DNA of 64,000 nucleotides from Microcoleus asticus IPMA8 (lineage in GTDB: Bacteria; Cyanobacteriota; Cyanobacteriia; Cyanobacteriales; Microcoleaceae), in NCBI RefSeq assembly GCF_013179805.1, contig NZ_SRRZ01000023.1, positions 12,625 to 76,624 on the forward strand, given 5' to 3'. Below the pieces are notes generated by a model. It saw only the letters and a program-made list of their open reading frames with translations. It was not told where the DNA came from and did no database searches. The translations under genes were made by a program, and so were the position numbers. Shown here piece after piece: positions 17,029-25,404 of this stretch (positions within the stretch are counted from its first letter, which is position 1; the number at the start of each line of letters is the position of its first letter).

Positions 17029-18963
17029 ATGAACAATTTGCAATTTTTGCCTAAAATTAACAAAGCTACCTTGGTACCAATGGCAGTTCAACCTCCTAAA
17101 CGTTCGTTAACTAGCATAGATTTTGGGGGGTTGTTGGGTCAGTTTATGAAGCCAGAGGGACTGGCAATGTTAGGGCTAATGGCAGGCTTACTTATTGTTT
17201 CCAAATTAGTTGGAAACGGAAAGGGTAAAATTACCTCCGGGCGGCTCTGCGGGACGGCTGAAAAATTGGCAGCCACAGGCTCTGCCCTCAAGCAAATGAA
17301 AGAAAAAAAACGGCAGCCCGTTACTTTGTGGAGCGGTACGCCGAGTTATTGGTTTAAAGGTTGTCAGGGATTGAGTGCTCGATTGCAAACGCTGCTAGGT
17401 GCAAATCCGACGGTTTGGTTTCCCCACGCAGAACGCGGAACTTTAGTCATTGGTGCTCCGGGTTCTGGCAAAACATTCAGCGTCATTGACCGCATGGTTG
17501 AAAGTGCATTCCAGCAAGGTTTTCCTGCCATTATTTACGACAAAAAAGGAGACCAGATGAAACTGCTTGCACCCCTTGCAGTGCGCTATGGCTACGATGT
17601 GCAAGTGTTTGCACCGGGGGAAGCTTACAGCGGCACTATCAATCCTCTGGATTTTATGAGAGATGCACAAGATGCAGTAATGGCAGCAGAAATTGGACAA
17701 GTGATTGCTCGAAATGCTAGTCCAGGGGAGAGTAAAGGCAATGAGTTTTTTGAGAAAGCAGGCGAGTTGATGGCGAAGGGTTTAGTGCAGTTGGCAAAAA
17801 GCAGTCCTTACCCGGATTTAGCTTTTGTGTACGCAATTATTCAACTGCCAGATTTGGTCAAGCGCATCGACCACGCCGTTCACCGACCCGATGGTCATCC
17901 CCTCAAAATGGACAGGTGGATTGCCTCTAGTTTTTCGCAGTTATTAAGTTCAAAAGATGCTGAAAAAACTGTGGCGGGCATCAAGGCAACCGCAGAGGCA
18001 ACCTACTCTAGTTTCATTCAAAAAGATTTGCTGCGGGCATTTATTGGTCGCAGCACCATTCCGATTGCTTTAGAAGGGAAAAAGTGCATTATTTTCAAAT
18101 TAGATGACCAAAGGCGCACTGTAGTGGGGCCGCTGTTAGCTGCTGCTATTCACTTATGTGTGGTGTCTAATTTGAGTCGGGTACGTTCTGACCCATTTTT
18201 GTACTGCTTAGACGAGTTTCCGTCTCTCAAGTTCGACAGAATGGATCAGTGGGCTAACGAATATCGTTCTGCTGGCGGCGTACCGATTGTTGGCATTCAA
18301 TCCCTCAATCAACTCTATAATCTCTATGGGGATAAAAAAGGGGCTGCGATCGCCAGTGCTCTGTCAACTCATGTCCTCTTCAACCCCGGCGATTTTGAGA
18401 CAGCCGAGAAATATTCTAAGCGGTACGGGGAAGTGGAAGTGCTGGTAAAAAATCGATCGACCGGCAGCTCGACGGGGCAGCAAACGAGCCGTTCTGTCAA
18501 CTGGAGCGAACAGTTGCAAAAGAAACCGCTGATTAGTCCTGACGAAATTCTGAGGTTTCCTCAAGGCAAGTGCGTCATCACTTCACCGGCCTACGCAACG
18601 GGAACGGAAGCTTTATTTCCCTACCCTCTCAAGATTCCGGTGCGGCCCGGCGACATAAAGCGAGCTAAAGAGTCTGAACAACTGTGGGACAGCAGCATCA
18701 GACCGCAGCTTGAAAGGCGGGCGAAAGCTTTGTCAGTAGAGCAGCATACGGGTAAACTGCTCAATATAGATGAAGAGCTGGATCAGCGGATTCGATTCGC
18801 TTACCAATTGCTGCCACATCCGAACGATCCAGAAGAACCCGTGACTGTGGCTGATGTTAAGTCGCCTGTTAATGCTGCTGGTGCGAACAGCGCGGCTGGG
18901 AAAATAGCGGTTGGCAATATTCGGAAAAAACTCAAAACTCTGTCCTTTGGTGGCGATAGATGA
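17029..18963 (+). CDS. VirD4/TraD-type conjugative coupling ATPase
   Basis: 644 aa. One membrane helix (residues about 44-62) anchors a cytoplasmic FtsK/TraD ATPase. Walker A is GAPGSGKT (142-149), Walker B is YCLDEFPSL (about 390), and the TraM-recognition-like segment follows (QWANEYRSAGGVPIVGIQS). Coupling proteins bring the relaxosome to the type IV secretion channel. Only one N-terminal helix is seen where many have two. The stop codon overlaps the next gene (ATGATG). The other visible transfer parts are the transglycosylase-like protein and the VirB9-like protein at the window end. No relaxase is in the window. Confidence 0.85.
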   Translation: MNNLQFLPKINKATLVPMAVQPPKRSLTSIDFGGLLGQFMKPEGLAMLGLMAGLLIVSKLVGNGKGKITSGRLCGTAEKLAATGSALKQMKEKKRQPVTLWSGTPSYWFKGCQGLSARLQTLLGANPTVWFPHAERGTLVIGAPGSGKTFSVIDRMVESAFQQGFPAIIYDKKGDQMKLLAPLAVRYGYDVQVFAPGEAYSGTINPLDFMRDAQDAVMAAEIGQVIARNASPGESKGNEFFEKAGELMAKGLVQLAKSSPYPDLAFVYAIIQLPDLVKRIDHAVHRPDGHPLKMDRWIASSFSQLLSSKDAEKTVAGIKATAEATYSSFIQKDLLRAFIGRSTIPIALEGKKCIIFKLDDQRRTVVGPLLAAAIHLCVVSNLSRVRSDPFLYCLDEFPSLKFDRMDQWANEYRSAGGVPIVGIQSLNQLYNLYGDKKGAAIASALSTHVLFNPGDFETAEKYSKRYGEVEVLVKNRSTGSSTGQQTSRSVNWSEQLQKKPLISPDEILRFPQGKCVITSPAYATGTEALFPYPLKIPVRPGDIKRAKESEQLWDSSIRPQLERRAKALSVEQHTGKLLNIDEELDQRIRFAYQLLPHPNDPEEPVTVADVKSPVNAAGANSAAGKIAVGNIRKKLKTLSFGGDR

Positions 18964-20123
18964 TGGAGCAAACTAAACAATTTTTGGCTGACATTTTGAT
19001 TGTTGACGATATTCCCGCTAACATTCAACTACTTTCTCAATTGCTAATTGAAAACGGTTACAAAGTCAGGAAGTTGATTAGTGGACAGCGAGCTTTAAAA
19101 GCAGTAGAGTTGCAAGCGCCAGACTTGATTTTGCTAGACATAAAAATGCCCGGTATGGATGGTTATGAAGTCTGTCGTCAACTTAAAGCATCTGAAGCTA
19201 CTTGTGATATCCCTATAATTTTCATCAGCGCTTTAGATGACGTATTTGACAAAGTAAAAGGGTTTGAGGCGGGCGGTGCTGACTACATTATAAAACCTTT
19301 TGAGCCTGTTGAAGTGTTAGCGCGGGTATCTGCCCAACTTAAAATGCAGCGTTTACAGCAACAACTTCGCTGCGTTAACGTGCAATTGGCTACACAAAAT
19401 GTTCAGCTAAGCCAGGAAATTCAAGAAAGACAGCAAGCAGAAGCCAATTTAAGAATGCTGTTGCACGCTGTTTCGCACGATTTGCGATCGCCTCTATCGG
19501 GAATGTCGCTGCTGCTGCGAAGTCGCCTCAATGATGCTGGCAGTAACATTGCTATTGAGAGGCGGACTATGGAGGTTATGGTGCAAAGTTGTTCGCGCCA
19601 ACTCCAGTTGATTGAGTCACTAACAGCAACACAACAGTTTGATGTGAAAAGTGCTTCTTTAGCCATGAAGCCGCTGTCGCTGCCCACTTTAGTCCAAAAT
19701 ATTCTTATTGAAAGATTACCAATTCTCAACCAGCATCGAGTCAAGGTTAAGCAGCTTTTTGCAGCCGATTTGCCTTTAGTCAATGCTGATGCCCAGCAGC
19801 TCTGGCGGGTGTTTGGCAATCTGATCGATAATGCTGTTAAATACAATCAGTCTGGGTTTATTTTGACGGTAGAAGCTAAAAAGGAAGGTGAGATGGTTCG
19901 CTGTACGGTTGCAGACAATGGGGCAGGAATTTCTCTTCAGCAATGTGCAAGATTATTCGAGCCTTATACGAGGGGAGTTGGAGTTAGTTTAAGGCAAGGG
20001 TTGGGATTGGGACTTTACATTTGCAGGCAAATTGTTGAGGCTCACGGCGGAGAGATTGGCGTTGATAGCGAATTGGGAAAAGGAGCGAGGTTTTGGTTGA
20101 CATTGCCAAAGTTTGAAGATTGA
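18960..20123 (+). CDS. Response regulator-histidine kinase hybrid
   Basis: 387 aa. The receiver domain comes first (ILIVDDIP, phospho-acceptor D60 in LILLDIKMPG, K112 region IIKPF). A coiled linker (130-165) leads to the dimerisation H-box HAVSHDLRSP with His173. The ATPase domain has the N-box (FGNLIDNAVKYN), G1 (VADNGAGIS) and G2 (GLGLGLYICRQIV). It has no membrane segment, so it works in the cytoplasm and probably receives phosphate from another kinase. It overlaps VirD4 by 4 bp and is convergent with a NarL-type regulator 81 bp downstream, which is a possible partner. Confidence 0.85.
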   Translation: MMEQTKQFLADILIVDDIPANIQLLSQLLIENGYKVRKLISGQRALKAVELQAPDLILLDIKMPGMDGYEVCRQLKASEATCDIPIIFISALDDVFDKVKGFEAGGADYIIKPFEPVEVLARVSAQLKMQRLQQQLRCVNVQLATQNVQLSQEIQERQQAEANLRMLLHAVSHDLRSPLSGMSLLLRSRLNDAGSNIAIERRTMEVMVQSCSRQLQLIESLTATQQFDVKSASLAMKPLSLPTLVQNILIERLPILNQHRVKVKQLFAADLPLVNADAQQLWRVFGNLIDNAVKYNQSGFILTVEAKKEGEMVRCTVADNGAGISLQQCARLFEPYTRGVGVSLRQGLGLGLYICRQIVEAHGGEIGVDSELGKGARFWLTLPKFED

Positions 20124-20204
20124 CAAGCTGTTATAATTTGCTACGCGATAGCTACGCCTCAAAAACCACTTTTTTTAGAACAATTAGAAGTTGCATTCCA
20201 AAGG

Positions 20205-20882
20205 TTAAGCCAGCCCCAAACGCAGTGCTTTAACGGCTGCCTGGGTGCGATCGCTCGCTTCAAATTTAGCTATAATCATCTCTACATGACCTTTGGCGGT
20301 GTGGACGCTCATTCCTAGTTGAGCAGCGATTTGTTTATTGCTTTTACCCTCAACTAGCTGCTGCAAAACCTGCATTTCCCGTTCTGTCAGCTTGATGTCG
20401 TCATTCGCATAGCTTTCGGGCAGTGGCGTTTTGAGATTTTGTAGCACGCAGTCGGCAATCTTAGGGTCTAGGTAACTGCCACCTTCTTGCACAGTCGTAA
20501 TAGCTGCTAGAAGTTGTTCTGCGTTAGTGCCTTTAACGCAGTAGCCGTGAGCGCCGCTTGACAAAGCCGCCATTACCTGAGTTGGATTGCTGTGGTGGGT
20601 GAGCATCAGGATGCGAGTATGCGGCAGTGCGGCTCTGATTTGCTGCGCGGCTGCAATACCGTCGATTCCGGGTAAGTCAATGTCCATCAGGGCGATGTCT
20701 GGTTGGTGTTGCAGTGCAGCACTGACGGCTTCGTTGCCGTTAACAGCTTGTGCGACAACTGTTAAATGGGGTTGGTTATTGAGGATATGCTGTAGACCGA
20801 GCTGCATCATCGGGTCATCTTCAACTATCAGGATGGTTTTTAGTTGGCTTGTTTTTGGTTGGGTGGCGGTAGTTGCAGTCAC
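20205..20882 (-). CDS. NarL/FixJ-family response regulator
   Basis: 225 aa. The N-terminal receiver (ILIVEDDPMM, phospho-acceptor D67 in ALMDIDLPG, THHSN switch region, K in YCVKGTN) is joined to a LuxR-type helix-turn-helix (LTEREMQVLQQLVEGKSNKQIAAQLGMSVHTAKGHV, about 162-197). It should bind DNA after phosphorylation. It lies tail-to-tail with the hybrid kinase. The leader carries an inverted repeat at 20943-21022 that could be its operator or a leader hairpin. Confidence 0.9.
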   Translation of the reverse strand: MTATTATQPKTSQLKTILIVEDDPMMQLGLQHILNNQPHLTVVAQAVNGNEAVSAALQHQPDIALMDIDLPGIDGIAAAQQIRAALPHTRILMLTHHSNPTQVMAALSSGAHGYCVKGTNAEQLLAAITTVQEGGSYLDPKIADCVLQNLKTPLPESYANDDIKLTEREMQVLQQLVEGKSNKQIAAQLGMSVHTAKGHVEMIIAKFEASDRTQAAVKALRLGLA

Positions 20883-20942
20883 GGCTAAGATTCCTACTAC
20901 ATTTTATCCATAGTCTATTGTTTTTCCTCATATTAAAGAGTG

Positions 20943-21022
20943 TCATCCTCCTATGGAGAGAAGAAAAGTATTGATTTTTGGGCAATTTCGTCGGAAGGTG
21001 GATGTCTCTCGATAGGAGGATG
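20943..21022. promoter_or_regulatory. Inverted repeat upstream of the NarL-type gene
   Basis: TCATCCTCCTATGGAGA (20943-20959) and the inverse TCTCGATAGGAGGATGG (21006-21022) are about 46 bp apart. The arms can form a stem with one or two mismatches. The position, 60-140 bp before the regulator start, fits an autoregulatory operator or leader. Confidence 0.45.
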
Positions 21023-21155
21023 GTAATAAAGTCGATTCTCCCGAGTTTTAGGTGATCAGAAAAATTCTAGTGATGCGGCCCGAAAAGCCCGCGCGAGAGG
21101 CTCACACTACCGTTCCCACCACAAATCCAGAAGAGCTATACACAGTCTGAACAGA

Positions 21156-21881
21156 TTATATCGACACTTCGTTGACTTCATCCAAATTGATTTCATCCAA
21201 ATTGACTTCATCCAAATTGACTTCATCCAAATTGATAGCTGTTGCTACTTCCTTCGGTTGAGGTGTTAGATGACCATTGAGCTTGATAACTGTTTGTTTT
21301 CTCTCTCGTTCAATGGTAGTCAAAAGCCAATTTTGAGTGTGTCGGTGTTGCTTGCTGTCCCAGGCAAACAGAACTTTTTCTGCTGGTTGAGTCGGGTGCA
21401 GTGCCAAAATAATCAGTTGTAGCTTGTGAGGCTCGATCTCGAAGAATTCGGCAGCTACCCATAACTTAACTCGGTCTTGCCAAGTCAGTACAGGATGGCG
21501 AATCGCCCACTCAAATAGTTTGGGCGTCCCTTTGACTAAACCCACATTTGTACGGACTTGTATCACTTTTAATGGAGGAGAAGGGGAAGAATTTTCTTTT
21601 GTCACTCCCCTTTTTGTTCGGTCTAGTTTTGTTTGAATTGGAATGTCAACAAACAGTTTTCGCTGCGGTAAAAACAGTGATGGCGATAGTTCTTTGAGCT
21701 GGAAAACCCACTGCTGGAACTGGGGGTGACTGTTGAGAATTGGCTCGACAGGTAATCCCATTAAAATTTGCTTGACAAGCAGTTGCAAGCGTTCTTGCAG
21801 ATAGGAAGGAACAAGAGGTGGCTCTTGTAGTGGGCTAGTATGAATAGTTTGATTGAGGTCGGATAGAGTAAGGAGGTACAT
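21156..21881 (-). CDS. Hypothetical protein with C-terminal NLDEV repeats
   Basis: 241 aa, family not recognised. The N-terminal two thirds is globular (FEWAIRHPVLTWQDRVKLWVAAEFFEIEPHKLQLIILALHP, near residues 122-162). The end consists of four tandem pentapeptides NLDEV/NLDEI and NEVSI. The pentapeptides are coded by 15-bp direct repeats at 21172-21235, a copy-number-variable structure. An 8-bp hairpin TTGCTCAG/CTGAGCAA (21881-21907) overlaps its start codon. No function can be given. Confidence 0.5.
   Translation of the reverse strand: MYLLTLSDLNQTIHTSPLQEPPLVPSYLQERLQLLVKQILMGLPVEPILNSHPQFQQWVFQLKELSPSLFLPQRKLFVDIPIQTKLDRTKRGVTKENSSPSPPLKVIQVRTNVGLVKGTPKLFEWAIRHPVLTWQDRVKLWVAAEFFEIEPHKLQLIILALHPTQPAEKVLFAWDSKQHRHTQNWLLTTIERERKQTVIKLNGHLTPQPKEVATAINLDEVNLDEVNLDEINLDEVNEVSI
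21172..21235 (-). repeat. 15-bp tandem repeat, four copies
   Basis: Direct repeats of TTGACTTCATCCAAA with one or two variant bases encode the C-terminal NLDEV repeats of the preceding gene. Confidence 0.85.
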
Positions 21882-21935
21882 TGCTCAGAGCATAAAAGAC
21901 TGAGCAATAGCGGCGATCGCCAGAAGTCATTCGAT

Positions 21936-22044
21936 TTTAGATTTTAGATTTTAGATTTTGGATTGACCCTACGGATAAATTCTCTTTCTTGAGGATTTTG
22001 GATTTCGGATTTTGGATTTTGGATTGATTCCACGGATAAATCCG
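21936..22044. repeat. Duplicated GATTTTAGATTTTGGATTG repeat
   Basis: Two blocks of tandem GATTTTRG heptamers, at 21936-21965 and 22002-22025. Each ends in GGATTGA followed by a shared CCACGGATAAAT-like sequence (copies at 21962-21981 and 22025-22044). This is a dispersed repeat type common in filamentous cyanobacteria. No gene lies here. Confidence 0.6.
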
Positions 22045-22154
22045 GGGGTTTGTACCATCAAGAAATTCTTGGTCAGGGGGAGTGGGGAATTAGACGGTGA
22101 TTTTTCCGGTTTCTCAACTGAAAACCGTAAGGGTGCAGGCTGCTTTTTACTTAA

Positions 22155-22586
22155 CTATACAAGTTTGGCTAAAAATGCTACTGATGAAGAAATGATATCG
22201 GCAATATCATCTGGATCGAGGGAATAAATCTTTGCTAAAACTTCTTTTTTAATTTTTTCAGAACCTATCCTCTTGCTGCCATTCACCTGACCGATCGCCA
22301 CCTCATCCAAACCGCGTTGATAAACTGATAGGGATATTTCTCCATCCAAATAAAGTTGCAGAGTCTTGGTACTGCCACCGCTTAACTTTGCCAGTTGCCG
22401 AAAGTTCTTAGAATCGGATTCGGGTATCGTTTTTCCTTTTAACCACCGATATATTGTTGAAAAATCTACTCCGATAGCGGACGCTAAAGCGCTTTGAGTC
22501 CAGCCTTCTTTCAGCAGCAGCTCGATCAACTGAGTCAGCCGCTTTTGGCGATCGAGTATAAGAGAAGACACAGAGCTAACAGTCAC
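22155..22586 (-). CDS. Helix-turn-helix regulator (XRE-like)
   Basis: 143 aa. The helix-turn-helix is LLKEGWTQSALASAIGVDFSTIYRWLKGKTIPE, residues about 24-56. The rest is helical, ending DDIADIISSSVAFLAKLV, which may be a dimerisation part. It should be a cytoplasmic DNA-binding regulator. The upstream region holds a 19-bp-spaced direct repeat at 22683-22717 that could be its operator and that also precedes the plus-strand gene at 22920. Confidence 0.7.
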   Translation of the reverse strand: MTVSSVSSLILDRQKRLTQLIELLLKEGWTQSALASAIGVDFSTIYRWLKGKTIPESDSKNFRQLAKLSGGSTKTLQLYLDGEISLSVYQRGLDEVAIGQVNGSKRIGSEKIKKEVLAKIYSLDPDDIADIISSSVAFLAKLV

Positions 22587-22633
22587 AAGTACTTACCTGA
22601 CGCTATTACAGTACACTATTTTACTTTTTGTAA

Positions 22634-22668
22634 CATAGAAACCTCTTCGCTACGGGAGGGATTGAGAC
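22634..22668. other. Single CRISPR-repeat-like sequence
   Basis: The 35-mer starting CATAGAAACCTCTTCGCTAC and ending GAGGGATTGAGAC resembles cyanobacterial CRISPR repeats that end in ATTGAAAC. No second copy or spacer follows, so there is no array. Confidence 0.3.
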
Positions 22669-22682
22669 AGGATCTTTCGAGA

Positions 22683-22717
22683 ATCAGATAAATTACCTCG
22701 GATCAGATAAATTACCT
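22683..22717. promoter_or_regulatory. Direct repeat, possible operator
   Basis: ATCAGATAAATTACCT occurs at 22683-22698 and 22702-22717, 19 bp apart, between the XRE-like gene and the divergent plus-strand gene. Spacing near two helical turns suits a repressor site. Confidence 0.35.
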
Positions 22718-22919
22718 GGCACTATACATCTATTTAACGGTAAAGTCCTTGTATTTGCAAGGTTTGAGCAATTTTTTGACAATCGCATTTTTGACTGCCC
22801 CTGCTGTATTTTACCCCTTTTCTACAAAATTTGAGCCATCAAAGCCTTAATCGATTACGCAACTACTCTTGCATTATGCAATACTTAATCTTGCACCGCG
22901 CAAGACGGACGGAACATCA

Positions 22920-23994
22920 ATGTCAACCTCCAAAACAGTTCGCGGTTCTGATGCACATAACTTCTCTGTTGTTCCCAGCGCTGAACTCCCTGCGAGAGTT
23001 GCACAGGACTGCCAGCTAAACAAAGCCGACGCTAAAGATTTGTCTGCTCACAGCAGTACGCTCACTGATGCTGAAGCATTAGAATTAAGCAGTTTGGAAG
23101 CTACAGTCTACAGTCGAACGGAGCTTGAAAGCTTTCTGGGAAATAGGGCAAGCTTTGCGCCAGATCCGGGATCGGCGCCTTTACCGGCAAGACTTCTCGA
23201 CGTTTGAAGACTATTGCACTAATCGGTGGGAAATGTCTCGTCGCTGGGCCTACCAACTGATTGAAGCGGCAACCGTCTATGAAAATGTGCGCCATGGCGC
23301 ACAAATCCTTCCCGCCAATGAGCGCCAAGTTCGCCCTCTAACAGCACTACCCTCCCAAGAGCAGCCTAGGGCTTGGGCTCAAGCGGTTTCTACTGCTCCG
23401 AACGGCAAACTTACGGCTTTTCACGTTGCCCGAGTTGTTGAAGAACACCAGAAAAAAATTTCGAGGAATAAGTCTAACAACGAGAACAGTTCCAAAAACC
23501 AACGAACTCAAACAGCCAATCATCCATCGTCAAACCGTGAGATTTCAGCAGCCACTCAAGAGAATGCTGAGGGATTGGGAGCAACATCCAGTCAGACAGA
23601 AACTCAATGCCGAAGCTGCTGGAACTGCTATCATTGCAGTTTTGAGCCTGTTCAAGACGACCCTCACAGTTTTTATTGCCACAAGCTAGGCAAACTAAGC
23701 TTTATTGAGAAAGATGGTAACGAACGGGGATCTAAATGTAAATTGTGGCTCGATCGATGGATCGAGCCAGAGTTAGTCAAAAAGGCAAGACGAGCCCAAC
23801 GAGATACTTTTACCTTAACTCTACAGCTCCCGACGCACCTGCAAGCCCAGATGCAAGATGCGGCTAAAACTCAAGGGCTGGCTGTAGCAGATTGGGCAGA
23901 ACAAGTCCTCAAAGCAGCAGTTTCTACAATCAGTTTTGCTTCATTAGTCCAGCCTACTCATAACATTACGCCCGCCGCCACAAGTGAGAATTAG
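22920..23994 (+). pseudogene. Plasmid regulatory-type protein with zinc-finger-like and RHH-like parts, one apparent frameshift
   Basis: The first part (MSTSKTV... to LSSLEATVYSR) is in one frame and the main part (SLKAFWEIGQALRQIRDRRLYR onward) in another, changing near 23105-23125. The main part has a DNA-binding-like domain (YCTNRWEMSRRWAYQLIEAA), a variable linker, a Cys cluster CRSCWNCYHC with YCHKLG and KCKLW, and a ribbon-helix-helix-like C-terminus (DTFTLTLQLPTHLQAQMQDAAKTQG). If the TTG at 23125 is the true start, a 289-aa protein is still made and the gene may work. It resembles cyanobacterial plasmid proteins that couple copy control or partition to gene regulation. The function is unknown. 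Confidence 0.5.
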
Positions 23995-24006
23995 GTACGT
24001 ATAGGG

Positions 24007-25188
24007 CTAGAAATCATCCAAATTAAACAGCGTAAATTGGTGAGGAGATGTTGTCGTCTTTCTGGATCGGCGTTTGCCCTTAACAACTTCTTGAATTACT
24101 GGATTTGAGTGAATTGATGTCTGATCATTCAAGTCAATAACTTCTGAGCTTTCTCCTGAACTTATTTCATGTTCGACTGGACAATCAGTATCATTTTTAG
24201 CCTGGGACTCGACTGGCTCAAACCACTCATTGTACCAATAAGTGGCGTTCATTGATTGAGGTCGATCGCTACTTAAAGTATTGCCAAGGAGCAAATCAGT
24301 TTGACCCAACCACCAAATCGGAACAGCCAGCCAAGGTGAAAACATATAAAACTGAAACAAAGCGCATTTTAACAGAGTAGGGTCTATATCTTGACCGATA
24401 CCGCTCAGACAGTAATTCGACTGTGTTAACATTAAAGCACCCGTACCGCACGCAGGTTCATTGAAGCTGGAAAATCGCTCTGTCTTATCACCACTGACTA
24501 ACTTAGATATCAACTGACACAAAGCTAAGGGTGTCGGATAAAACCCTGAACTTTTTTGAGCAGTCTTTCCGCAAATTTGGGGTAGCAGTCTGCCCATATA
24601 ATCTTCAGGATATAGCATGAGAATTGACAGGTCAAACATCTGATAGAGACGTATTGATGCACCTTCACAGCCGGCGGGTTCTTTGGGTAAAATGTTGTAA
24701 GCTGGATGTCCGAATGCGAACAAAACCCAGTCCAAGAAAAACTCCAAATAATCCCAAGCTGACCAAGTTTTCCATTCTCCATGTTGAGGAATGCAATTGA
24801 GGCTATTATCTAACATGGCTTCTGCGGCAGGAGAATGCTGCCATTCGATTTGGGGAATCGGTTCTGCTGGCAAAGTTTCCTCAATTACAAATTTGGGTAA
24901 AATTTCTGGTTTTCTGTTCTCCAGAATGGCTAGCATTGGCTCCATCTTCCACCGCATCCAGGCATGAGCGGGGACAGCTTGACACAAAGCCCAATAATCC
25001 CACCTTCCCCATAAACATCGGTCTATTTGTGCGAGAATTGTTAAAAGCCAGCCCGGCTTTAAATCTCGTTTGAGGTTGGGGATTAAAGCTTGCTTTTTCT
25101 TTTGTTTATAGGGTTGATTTCTGAAATGTAGCAGCGTTGACTCTCTAATTTTGGAGTCAATGATTGGCAAGACAAGCTTGTTTTTCAT
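24007..25188 (-). CDS. N6-adenine methyltransferase-like protein, lacks motif IV, clamp-binding-type tail
   Basis: 393 aa. The SAM-binding motif I is clear (FNEPACGTGALML), preceded by GFYPTPLALCQLI as in N6-DNA methylases and followed by IGQDIDPTLLKCAL. The catalytic (D/N/S)PP(Y/F) motif that should follow LLLGNTL is not present, so it may bind SAM or DNA without methylating. The last ten residues are QFTLFNLDDF, a match to the QLxLF sliding-clamp peptide. The ATG at 25188 is preferred over an ATG 69 bp upstream because a leader hairpin lies between them. Confidence 0.65.
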   Translation of the reverse strand: MKNKLVLPIIDSKIRESTLLHFRNQPYKQKKKQALIPNLKRDLKPGWLLTILAQIDRCLWGRWDYWALCQAVPAHAWMRWKMEPMLAILENRKPEILPKFVIEETLPAEPIPQIEWQHSPAAEAMLDNSLNCIPQHGEWKTWSAWDYLEFFLDWVLFAFGHPAYNILPKEPAGCEGASIRLYQMFDLSILMLYPEDYMGRLLPQICGKTAQKSSGFYPTPLALCQLISKLVSGDKTERFSSFNEPACGTGALMLTQSNYCLSGIGQDIDPTLLKCALFQFYMFSPWLAVPIWWLGQTDLLLGNTLSSDRPQSMNATYWYNEWFEPVESQAKNDTDCPVEHEISSGESSEVIDLNDQTSIHSNPVIQEVVKGKRRSRKTTTSPHQFTLFNLDDF

Positions 25189-25218
25189 GAGTATAAGTCT
25201 GAAAAATGCACCCCTAAA

Positions 25219-25234
25219 AACCGCAGTAGCGGTT
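25219..25234 (-). promoter_or_regulatory. Leader hairpin, AACCGC(TACT)GCGGTT
   Basis: A perfect 6-bp stem with a 4-nt loop on the minus strand, 31 nt before the methyltransferase-like start. The same stem sequence, with the loop TAGT, recurs before the DUF3768 gene at 43933. Confidence 0.6.
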
Positions 25235-25404
25235 CGCACAATTCTATGTTGATGCAAGCAGCGTCTTGTTTAATAAAAACAGTAAAAACAAATTGGGAAT
25301 AGAGCGTAGCTTTTTTGTTTGAAAAAAGCTACACTCTATTCCCCACTCCCATTTTCCCTATTTCTCTCTCCCCATTCCCATTTCTCAGCCGTCTATTCCA
25401 CCAA

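Noticed and set aside
20128..20204. Terminator between the hybrid kinase and NarL-type gene
   Set aside because: T-rich sequence is present but I could not draw a stable stem next to it.
22869..22919. Upstream start for the regulator-type gene at 22920
   Set aside because: The 17 codons before the ATG at 22920 lack a ribosome site and look non-conserved.
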